Of a DNA stretch of 64,000 bases, positions 49,701-61,700 are shown piece after piece; the first letter of the stretch is position 1; the number at the start of each line of letters is the position of its first letter. This stretch comes from Symsagittifera roscoffensis (Eukaryota; Xenacoelomorpha; Acoela; Convolutidae), in contig NC_087063.1 of assembly GCF_963678635.1 (NCBI RefSeq), forward strand, positions 66,764,471 to 66,828,470. Direction: 5' to 3'. The notes under the pieces were generated by a model. It searched no databases and had not been told where the DNA came from. It saw only the letters and a program-made list of their open reading frames with translations. Made by a program: the position numbers and the translations under genes.

Positions 49701-52700
49701 AGATTGCACGAACAGTTCCAGGATAGAATCCCAGTTGTAGTGGATGACCCCGGAGCCATGTCTTTTGACCTTCTAACTGCCAATGAGCACATACACCATT
49801 GCGAGGTAGGGTATTTGGTACCCAAAAATTATATTTCACCCCAAATTAAATTTTAAGGTGCCCGTAAAATGATCTACCATTCGATTAAATTCCCTTTAGC
49901 TGCACATCCGCATAGCTCAAATATGTATACTGCTAACATTTGTTTGCATTCAGGGGTCAGGTTTTGAGACCATACCATTTATAGTAAGCGGCGATGCCTC
50001 GTTTGTTTCAGACCATCAGATGGATCATAAGTCAGATTACAGCCCTGTGGAAACTGAACGGTACTTCTATGGCCTTTGTTCCGGAACTTGGATCCAGCAG
50101 TCAGACAGAGTTCATCAGCTGGAAACCATGGGAACACATTTACGCCATGTCCAAGCTGGGAAAAGGTTAGTACCTTATTTAGATTTTCATTAATTATAGC
50201 TTTGGTATTGACTAGCAGAAACTGTTTTGTATTTAAAAATCATTCCGATTTAAATTTTCAAAAAATTTATTCACAAAAAAAAACTGGAACGAAATGGCAA
50301 CAGTTAATTAAGGAATACTACAAATGATATACTTGCAAATGATAAGCAGATAGCAGAGATAACTGAAATGTTTTGGAGTCAAATATGCCCCATTGATTGG
50401 AGTCAAATCAAGTTAGGTCAAATATCAATTTAGGTCCCCCTAATCTGCCCCAGTACAACAACTATGGCAAGTATGTAGTCCGACTGTTCTGGATGGGATG
50501 TTGGCGCAAGATTTATGTGGACGACAGTCTTCCCTTCGACCAGCACAACAATATCCTTCTTCCCACCACCACGAATACTTATGAGTTATGGCCCATGTTG
50601 CTGTCCAAAGCCATAATTAAAGTGCTATCCCTGGAGTAAGTATTGAAAGAGTGAATACCTAATTTTATTTATATGTATAGAGAGAAAATACTCTATCTAT
50701 GTACACAAGCAAAGCTTGTGTGATAGAATGAGCTCTTTTTTTCAACCTAAGTATGAGTCTTCATTTTGAAAGCGTTCTTTCATTACAGTATATGCTTAAG
50801 ATCAGTAACCAGCTATTAAGTACAGCAAATGTTTAGGATATTAACGCAGGCTATTACATTACAAATAACACTTTAGCTTCAAGGTAGCGTAGAGGTAGGG
50901 AAGGAGACCCCAACAAAAGAGAGTTTGAACCTGGGCAGGGTCGGATGTTTTATTGAACTTTTTCGTATAATAGTTAAAGTTCGTCTGCTCTATAAATTGA
51001 GGCATTTTAGTTGGTAAATTCCTTTTTTAGATATGACTGGTACTGCTAATGCGTCTTAATTGGCTCGCGTCACTTACCATTTATGTAGACTCATAATTGG
51101 CGTGTGTCACTTAAGAAATTATGTAGACTCAAAGTTTTATGCTTTCAGTTTTTCCCAGTAGCGTTATCGGTCATATTTTTGCTTGTTTTCGCCTCTGTTT
51201 TAATAATTATTTTTGGGTAATTGAATACGTTCGAAGCCAAACCTGAACTATAGTGATGCATTTTAAGGGTTATTATAAGGTTTCGTGGCTGAGTGGTTAG
51301 TGTGTGTGTCGCAGGATTAAATCTCATATGTAGCCAAATTTTTGCTAATTCAAGGCTTATTTATACTTTTTTATTAAACTTTTTAAAACTACTTTTTGTC
51401 GTGTTCTTGCTGTGTAAATTTTTGTTTTTACCCTTGCGATAGGCAAGGGTGTTGCAACCGGGTATTAGAATTTTTTCCCGTAGAGAACTCTTTCTCAAAA
51501 TTTTGTACAGGAAAATATTATACGTGTTTCAATATCCTTCATAAAAATTGTGTTTAAAGAAGTATCCAGGGAATGCAGAGTAGACAAACATGCGTGAGAC
51601 TACTAAACTTGTAGTTTGAATCCGGCCGGGACCTGTTTTTTGCGGCCGGGACTACCGGTGCGGTATAATTTCCGTTTTTTTTACTCGGCTTTTAAGTTTT
51701 TTGATTCATACCTACTCGGCTTAATTACCTCATCTTGCAAAACTGTGTTGCAAATTGTGTTGTGTGAAGTTTTGTTCTACCTCAATTTTTTAGGATTTAC
51801 TTAGTCTCATTTTGGTACATTTTGCTAAATCATTTATCATTTTTGAACCCTCAATTAATTCCAATGCCTTTTTACAACTGGTATAGTGGTGAAGCACTAT
51901 ACTAATATCTAATATCTGTGGTTCGATTCGCGGCCGGACATTGTTTTTTCTATATTGATCCTCTTGAATAATATATTTTAAGTTTTACCGATGATTTTTC
52001 GGCTTCCTTGTTTTCAGTTAAAGCTTTGTCGACTGTGTTGTCGAATGATAATAACATTTATTTGAGAACATGCTACATAGTGGCGTATAGAGGAACACTG
52101 CAAGCATCTTCGGATTAATAACCCTTGCATTAAGCAAGGGTATTGCAACCGAATACTAGAAATTTCTCAGCTAAAAATACCTGTCTACTCGTAAAGCCAA
52201 ATTTTAAACAAGTTAGCACGTTAAATATCTGTTCTATTTAAATTTTTCAGACATAAGTTCTGGATATACCAACTCTGATTTTCTTATTTTTTACACCGTT
52301 TTCTTTCACTTATAGGTTTTTTATTACTTACGTTATGTCGACTTATTCACTGCATACTGCCCAGTTTTAAGCGCAAAATTATACTCTCTGAAAAAAAATT
52401 TCATTGTAAACTAGATTTGCATTCAAAAAATTTTATAGCTTCTAAAAACGTTTATTTTCATTTCATATTTTCCTTTTTCCGGCTCAACGAGCAACTCCTA
52501 GTATTGTCGTTTTAGTAACCGCTTCGTAAATTTACTTGCAATGCTAAATTAGCGCTGACAGTCATCTTTTTCGGCAGGATTTTCTCTAAATGAACTTCCC
52601 TATTTACTGATGATAAAGGCGAAAAAAGACTCAATATTCGGAGACCGTTTTAGATCTAAGTTTTGTCAAATAAAATGCAACATATATTTTCATCCGTTAA

Positions 52701-55700
52701 ACGGTAACTTTCCATCAGATAAGTTTCTACTTTGATATTAATGAGGAAATGTAATCGAATCAGTTAAAGCATAAAGCTTAGCATGTTTTACCAATTCGCT
52801 GTATAGGAATTAAATGTCGAAAAACTTTTCGCTTTTAGTTTTCTAATTTTTGAGAGTAAAATTTTTCAATCCATTTTTCAGTTGCTTATGTGTGTGTGTT
52901 GTGTTTCAGCTACAGTGCGGGTAACATAGACTGTGAGTTTGGGGAGCAGAGCGTGATGCAATGTCTCACTGGGTGGCTGCCGGAACCAGTCCCCGTCATG
53001 TGAGTACTGCTCTTCCCTTGCGCTTGTCAGCAGAGGCTCCAAATTTCATTGTAACTTTCCTAATGTTTGTTCACAACAGTTCTAAAAGTTCCTATGCTTT
53101 TCAATGACAACGCTTTGGAGACTATCATTAATAATGAAACATTTTGTAGTGATTAATATATGATCATCAAATGTAATAATTCATGAATTAATGCGTAATA
53201 ATGCTAGTTATAGCATAGTTCGAGTTTACATTTACAAATAAACGGGCTTAAATAAGTAACAAATTGTGAGTGAATGTTGTCGAAAAAATAGCACTTTTTC
53301 AGGTCTTCTTATATGGATAAGATCTGGGACCTCTTGAAGACATCCTGTCCTGAATTCACATTGCCAGACCCGAATGATCCGAAGCCAGGTGGAGACCTCT
53401 CTAACCAGTCCAGCGACATTCCAGATGGACTGAAGAAAGACAGCGAGGTACCATTAGCAACTACCAAGGAAGCAGGAGCGTCAAAGGATACCAAGAAAGG
53501 TGCTACATTTTTCTAGTTATAATAAGTTACTAAAGATGTGATGCGAAATTTTTTTTTTTGTTTCAGGCGGAAAAGATGGCAAGAAAGACAGAGGTATGTC
53601 GGTCCATTACCAGCTAAAATATGCGCTTTAGACTAACACCTTTATGCATTTGATTTGATGTAACTTTTTTCTTTTTCAAACGCGTCTGTTTACCGATCTT
53701 GACTGCCAAACAAACGTCTTTTTTGTATATCAGTAAGAACAACCTCATAGAACCACACACTTCAAGCTTAGTTCTTTAAAACATTTTTGTTGTTATGGCA
53801 AGTATCTATCCACTTCTATGAATCAATTGACTTACTATTTGCCAATTTTGGTCCTGCAGGCGGCATGACTACCCCCCTGCACGATGGACACGGAGGGGGT
53901 AAAGGCCACAAGGGAGGCATAGGCAAACAGGCCTCCCAAGTGTCCATAGCCGCCTCCGAGAACCGAATGATGTTCGGTCAGTCTTCCAGCCTCCTTAGAC
54001 TAAATTAGAATAGCATGAACATGTAGAGTTCACTAGTAGATATTACGGACATATAACTTTAAAAAGCACAGATTAATCCAAAAAATTGTCGAATATTCCG
54101 AATTTAAAAATCTATTATAAAATTTTAGAATTGAGTGTTGCTATTAAATTCTAGTGCATGATTTCAATGTCAGCCAAAATTTTGCAAGCATCCATTATTT
54201 TGTCATTGTCATTTGATATTAGATGTTAGTTGAGTTGCTTTTTTCAAGACTAATAACCAGGTTGACACACTTATATACCTATTTCGACCCTTTATTTACT
54301 TAAATTTTATTTTAAAAAACATAAATTCTGCCTTTGAAGAGTTCACTTAGACTAAAGATTTTATCAAAAGCAGCGATTCCTTAACGGCTCATTTGACAGT
54401 ACCTGATAATCCAACCATCTTGTTTTTCAAGGCCTTGGTAACAGATCTACAACCCCATTCGATTCAGGTAAACGATCGGAAAAGAACTGAGCTCGGTTGT
54501 ATATTTTGTGTGTTGTGAACCTTTTACATGTATAATCACCTTAATCTATATTGCATGTACTTGGTTGTCAAAATTCCCCACTGCGTTTTTTTTTTCAAAT
54601 GATTGCTGGTTTTCTTTTACCAAAAGGAGAAAAAAAATTGTTCCCACGTGTCTTACTTTTCTTTCCCTACTTCTGCATGTGGTTTAACAAAACTTAAAAA
54701 CATAGTTGACTCAAAATTTAATTTCTAGCTGAGCCAGTGCGAGTTGAGAAGCCTCAAACTGTTGTGTTTGCGACATACTACAACCCTCCTAGACTTCCAA
54801 GGACCTACTCGAAGTACAAGGACACTGTGCGTATATTTAATATAACTAAGAAGTTATAAGGGACGGAGCGATTCCTCCCGCACCTGAAAAGCGTTAGAGG
54901 TGAAGCGGGTAATTTTAAGAGTGCTTGGACGGTTCTTAAAACAAACTTCTTGAGCTTTAAATTTTTGTTACGTCAATCTTTACTATTCAATTAACAAAAC
55001 GACTGGAGCTATTCTTAGCTAATAATAATTAAAATGTAATTATTTTTTTTGGTCGCTTTTTGTTTTAATTTTTTCTAAAACTTTTCTAACAATTTATTAT
55101 TGGCACTTTGATTTTTCATTTCCTTTTTATGTTTAATTCTAATTATTCTGTTAAAAAGAAGACAATTTACGCTCGCAAATAACAAAATAGCAACTGGCGA
55201 TTATTGAAGCGCAAGAGTTTAATTGTCTTTATTTCAGTTTTAGAACAAGATTTTAAATTTTGATTTGTCCAAAAAAAAAGCTTTTGATCCATTTTTAAAA
55301 TCTGTTTTTTTTTTAATCAAAAAAGTGTCACCAATGTTTCGCATTAGAAGGAGTTTCAAATTGATTACCCTTGCGATTCGCTTAACAACCTGTTTAACAG
55401 AATACTTGAATGAAAATTGAGCATACTATCAATTTTCAATTCAATTCTGAGCGTTGAATCGTGTGAATCAAATCACTTGCATCATTTGGTCAACCTGAAT
55501 ATATTTTGAGCATGTCTGCAGTTTAAATACACTTTTCGTTTAAAAGTTGTTTTAATGTTGTTGTGAGTTTACCAACTCCGATTTGGTCTATTTCAGTTTT
55601 TATTTCCACTTTCTTACACTTGCGAAGCTTTAGTATGAACCTTCTTTTTTTCCAACCTAAGTCGCATATATTGGTACGCCACTTTTATGGCGCGGCGCCC

Positions 55701-58700
55701 CAAAATTGATGGTGCACCTTTACAGCTTTTTGTAAGCATGTGCTTTGACATTCGAATAGTAATAAATTAACACAGTTAATGCGTTTTTAATTCATCAAAT
55801 GAACCGAAAAAAGCTATTTGTTTCAAACAACGTCACAATATTTCAAACTCAATTTTAGAAATTTTGTAACTCATTATGTCTTGCAATTTTTTAAATGCAT
55901 AATTTCTACATAATGTGGTATTATGTTTTGCGATTTGTTACACGCAAAATTATTGTCGATGTCTTCAGTTTGTTATATTCCAAATTATTATTTGCAAAAT
56001 TGAGTCTGTTTGTATTTGGTGCTGAATTGCATTGCCAACTTGTTAGCATATGTAGCTGCTTTATTCGTGACTAGTGTTTGTCATTTGTTAAGCTTGAGTG
56101 GCTGGGAGGATAATGGGTGAGACTTTTGATTTCAGTAGGTCGCAGATTCGAATCCTACACGTAGCCGAGCTTTTGCTAATTCGAGGCTTATTTCTACTTT
56201 TCTTATTTAACTCGATAGAGCCGATTTTTCGTCGTGTTCTCGCAAGTGTTTGCGAAGCGCAGCTTTGCCTCTGTGTAAAACTTTTTTCTACTTTATATGT
56301 TGTGAAAGGTTTTGGCTGCTAATATATCTACTTGGATGATTCATATTGCGTATGTATGTGTAAGTGTATGTATGTGTGTGTGCGTGTGTGTGGGTGGTTG
56401 TGTGTGTGATGTGTGGTGTGTGTATGTTAGCTCAATTTTTCTTATGACCTAACTGCGGCCCAACTGGCGTCTGCTCGAGTATTGTCAGCTTTTTTTGCTG
56501 CTTAAAATTTTCATGCACATTGATCTTCGGCAGTTTCTTAATTGGCACATTCCACACAAAATTTACTCTTGCAAATCAAGACGAACTTATAAAAGGAGTC
56601 CACTTTGCGGCATTTGTCTCCTTTTACTCTACTAGCTTGCCATGGTTTTTTGTGCTGTAAACAGGTGGGGTGGAGTTGAGCCTCGCTTGTGAGTTTTTTT
56701 CGTTTTTCTTTTGATTGCAAATTTTGAAAAATGGTAATAAAAATTGATTTTTTTTCTTTCGATTTTCTTGAGTTCATTCAAACTGCGGTTTAAGCCAAAT
56801 ATTCATCAAAAATTGTGCTCGGTCAAGGAACGGTTATTAGTATCAGGGCTTGGTGATAGTTTAAAAAAGATGGTGTTTCATTGTGATTTTGAATTTCACT
56901 GCAATGAGAAAAAAAACTTATTCAGTTGAGACAAATAGTTTAAAAAGATTTATTAAGTTTTTTTTCAGTCTAACGTTTTTTTTAGGTCTAATACAATTTT
57001 ACCCAATGCTTCAATTTATAGCTTCAATTTTAGCTGCATTTTTAGCTTCAATTTTTTTCAAATAGTTCAAGTGTATTACATATTTGTATATTACAATATT
57101 TTTTTGTTCAACTGTTCTTTATACATTTTTTCAGCTGTTTTTTTTCTGTAAACTTGTTGTTTTTATCTGATCGGAATTTCTGTCTTTGGAAAGCAACACT
57201 GGCTATTGTTTTCTTCTGCATATTTTAGTGAAAACAAATGATTTTTAATGTCCAGTTTCTGAGTTTTGTTTTTGCCGCCTTGCTTAACTCATTTTTTCCG
57301 GACGTTTTTTTAATGAACCAATCGTTATTTATTGTGAGTTATTTTGAAAGTTTTTGAGAAAATTCAGCCTTTTCCATTCAGAATCGGAGATTTTTTTGGG
57401 CCCGTATATTTTCCTGTGCTAATTTGTTTTGGTTTTTGTACAAAAAATATACGATTTTCGTAATTATTTTCTTAAATTGAAAAAAAAATCAGAAAATAGT
57501 GTTTTGTAGAATTTTTCATTATTATGTACGATTCATAAAAGGCTTCATCAATTTTTTGAGCATTTTTAGGGAGTGCATGCAAGTTCAAAACCTCAGCTGG
57601 AGTAAGTCTAAATTCGGTGCTTGTGATGTTTTAAAATTGTTTTTGTGATGATGAAAAAATCGCGATATTGAATTTTTCTTTTTTCTTGACTTTCAGCTTT
57701 CTGAATCGCAATCGGCGCAAAACTTTGCTTCGCCTCTGTTTCTAATTTGTTATTTCTGATAGTCCTCTTGAGATTCGCTCTTTTTTATTCATTGTTCACT
57801 ACAGAAATATTTATATGTAAAACATTTTAGGCGTTCAAAAATTTGTTGGGTTTATAATCATTTATTGTTTATAGCTATTCTTATTAAATTTTTGTTGCTT
57901 AAATGGAAAGGATAGGGAAAGTATGCTTTTTGTGTCCAAATCATCTGTTTTTTTTCAGTCTGATACCGCTGAAACTCTGCGCACAGTGGGTCTATCTCAC
58001 TCTCTGCCTCACCCCCTGCTGGTAACTAGAACCAGGAGCTGTCCCCTGGTCGCCCCACCTATTCCTCCTCCGGAACCTGCCTGGAAACTGATCAGGCAAC
58101 CACGCAAGAAGAACTTCCAAAATGTGTCAGATCAGCCACCAGGTTCGCTTCGATTGTTCTCGAAAATACTGACTAATTCAATCGAATGTAATAATTTTTG
58201 TACCATTTAAATAATATTTGTGTTGTGCATTATCTGATTGCGTTAAATTATGTCGTTTTCTATTTTGAGGTATCAAAATTATTTAAAAATTAATCTTATG
58301 AAACAGCTTAATACACATATTCATAAAGCTTCACTGGATATTACACTTAATTTAATTTTTATCCAATTCTTATGTTAGGTAGTTGCCGCTACAGTGTTTA
58401 CTCTTTTAGAAGAAGAGAAACTGAGGCCAGAACAATGGGTGGAAATATCCTCTCCCTACCTGAACTACAAGTTATCGCCGACAACGTTGCCGCGAGAAGT
58501 CACGTGAGTCTCATCCATGTTTTGATGTCGCCGTTTCGGTCAATTATCAAAAAATAAGAGGAAATTCTTACCAAAAAATATATATCTAAAATTATCAAAC
58601 TTTTAGGAGCTTCAGATGAATGATAACTCAAAATTTTCAATAGAATTTTTAAAAAAAACGATTGAAAATGCTCAATTGTAAAAAAAATCTTGAAATTCAA

Positions 58701-61700
58701 AGAGCTTTGGCATCAAAAATATAAATTTCTGTCATTTTTGGTTTCTTGAGTTTATCAACACTTTCTAACTACCTCTCGGATATATTTCTTGATCGTTTCA
58801 GTGGTCGGCGAAGCTCCAGTAGAAGTCGTGATGGCAGTCGTCCGTCGACCGCACCTCCAGTGCAAGAAGTAGATGAGAACCCACCGCCGCCCAAAGCTGA
58901 GCACCCGAGTTCGAGCCCCGATGGGGCCCCTGGCGTAAACAACATACAGCCCGTGCCACCAAATCAGCCGAAGCCACAGTCCAAAGGAGCTTCTTCGGTC
59001 GCTGAGCAGGCCAGTGTGGGTGAGAGGAGTGCTTTGGGTTCTAAAGAGTCTCAGAACAAGGCGACTCCTGCGCCAACCGAAGTAAGTTAACTTTAAGTTG
59101 TTGACGTTAACTTTTAATTACTTAACGTTTTTCATAACAACCTGGACATGCAAAAAATCAATTGAGACAGGCCCTGAAAATGCTGTTTATTTTGTCCCAA
59201 CAATCATAAACATTTTTCAAATTGTGAATTTTTATCATGCTCAGATTATATTGAAATGAATTTAATCTAAGCTTTTTGTGTTTAGAAACGAACTAGCCAC
59301 GTCAGTGCAGTTTCTTCTGGAGCTAATCAATCAAAAAAAGGAGTCGGTAAGAACTCCAATTGAACTAGCCAGTTATTCGCTGAAGTATATGCAAATTATG
59401 ATTATGATCCTGTTTGTATTTATGCACTTACAAACAACAAAGCTCATGATTGCTCGTTTTTAAGGAGAAGGTGCTGGGTTGGATTCGAACGCTGTACCAG
59501 GTGACTTGAAACAAGAGACCGTGACCGTGGATGGTAAAATTGTACCCACGATAGAGGAGAAAAAGACTGACTCATGGGTGCATTGGGAGGATTTCAAAAA
59601 AGCTTTCAAGTGAGGTTTTATCACTTCTCGTGAGAAGTTTTTTGCAGTCAAATTAGAAAATTGTCTGAAATACTTTAGCTAATTATTAGCCGAGTTTTAG
59701 CTAATGATGCGGCTTACTTAATTCTATTATGTTCAAGTTCAAGGTCGTTCAAAGAGTTCAAATTATCGGATCTTCTGGAATTATCATGCCCATTTATTAC
59801 ATTTCAGGAGTGTCATACTGTATCACAAACCACAGAGTTACCCCTACAGAGAAACATCTTCCGATTTCAAGGTCAGTACTTCAAAATTATCTGAGGTAGC
59901 CAGATAGTGTTAAATTGTCTGTTGAGTAAAAGGATGTTTCAAAATACCATACTGAAGATTGGATATCGGAGTGAGTAACTGAAACTTAATCGAGTAATAA
60001 ATCGTAATTTTTTGGTTAGCAGTAAAAGGAGAACTAATTCATGAGCAAAAGTTTGATTTGAAATAATCACAATTTGTTTTAATTTGGTAGCATTGTAACC
60101 TAAGTATCTTGAGACTCAGCGTCGACAGTTGCCCCTCGTTACAAAACTCCTTTAACATCGGCGGGGGATCCCGATGTGCTAGTCCGTCAATGGTCAAAAG
60201 TGACCATCAAATACATTCAAGCTCAAATAGAAGGAAGAGGCTTAAGCTGGTGCCTAAGTTAGCTTTGTCTAAACTGGTGGCTCCAGTTGAGTCGAAGCTA
60301 TTCAGTCCTTCGAATAGCGCATCAGCGACCTCGCTGTTTCTCAGTTTGAAGGTCTATTTACGCCAAACTGACCACTAATTAGAATACAAATGTTTAACTT
60401 TGAAAATTGTGAAAAAAACTGACATATAAGTTTTAAAAAAGTTTTTTTTTGTTGCTAATTCGAACTGTAATTTATGTTTTAATCAACCGTACCTCCAAAT
60501 AATCAGTTTAAAATCCAGGTTATTTTTCACGATGTAAAGTTCTGAAAGAAACAGGTTATTCGGTATTTTTCAAGGTCCACAGACTCTTTAATCGACATGG
60601 ATCGATCGTGCAATCAACTGCAACTACGTTTGTATGTGTATCGATATTTAATTTTCCTCGACCTTTGCATAATATTGCACATAAATCCAAATTGCTCATT
60701 TCTCAGCATCCAAAGCGGCTCAATTTGCATAATTATTGCATATTTAGTTCAGTTATCGCACTGCGCGTTCATGTAAACTAAAAATGCGGGCTTAAGAAAT
60801 CAATATTTTTTTTCAAATCATATATGACCTTATCGACAATCTTATAAAAGAGCGGTTAAATTTTCAATTATCTATATGCCCAATCCTTTAAGGGAAATTT
60901 ATTTGAAAATTGAAAGATCACGGATTGATAAAGGTAGAAAAAAATTAGAGTACATCGCATTTTAAGAGCATTTCCATCGATTAAGTGCCCAGATCAATGA
61001 ACCGAATTACCAAACACGTGTTAGAATGACCAGGTAGTGTCAACAGAACCCTTTTCTTAGTTTTTGGAATGAAAGCCAGGAAAAAATTGTTGTAATGACT
61101 TGTTTTGTTGAAATTTTTAAACGAATCAAAGGATCCTTTAAAAAAGCGTTTTCCTTTCAATGAGTTAAGTTTTTTTTTTTAAATTTCAAGTGGTCATCAA
61201 TGGCTGCAATGCTTTCTTGGTATCAACTTTCGATAATCGCCTACAAGTCAACGGTTGTAACCAATTTTTTTCCCCAAAGCTTGCAGCTACTTTTGTATCT
61301 GTGCCGACAGCGATTTTGCTCAATCCCCATTTTTGCTGAATCCCCAGCTGTTCCTCATTTTGAGTTGAAACAAAAAATGAGTTTTAAAAATTAAGGAATC
61401 AAAAAATTAGTTTAAAATGTGTTTAAATGGATGCCTGGGAGTTATGAAGATGATAACGAAAATGAGGATATGGGGATTTCTGTTAATAGTTTCAGCTCGA
61501 TTATGTGTGCTTCCAATACACTCACAGATTCACCTTGTACTGATGCTTAAACTTCAAAGTTTTGTTATATTTTTCGTCAAGAATAGGCGTGACTGTCTGT
61601 TCTGCGCACATTTATGTCTAAATGTTTCTATGTGAACTATAAATGTTTGAAATATCATTTTGAAAGTAAAGTGGCCTTTTTTATTTGTAGCATATGATGG

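Larger units (their letters stand above)
54827..57958 (+). other. ADGB: ADGB intron 12
   Basis: A 3.1-kb intron with no coding exon seen. It contains a partial ACCCTTGC hairpin remnant near 55366, a SINE-like element at 56092-56275 and a TG-rich microsatellite at 56350-56428. Confidence 0.75.

Noticed and set aside
50688-50712. Short palindrome ACACAAGC/GCTTGTGT in ADGB intron 6
   Set aside because: A single occurrence with no partner copy seen and no link to a known element end; noted only.
59934-59971. Candidate ADGB exon (DVSKYHTEDWIS) with AG and GTGAGT flanks
   Set aside because: 38 nt would put exon 19 out of frame and it has no family match; exon 18 joins exon 19 cleanly without it.
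60109-60378. Ser/Lys-rich 89-codon frame in ADGB intron 18
   Set aside because: No splice pair keeps frame with exons 18 and 19 and there is no family similarity. A lineage-specific alternative exon cannot be excluded.
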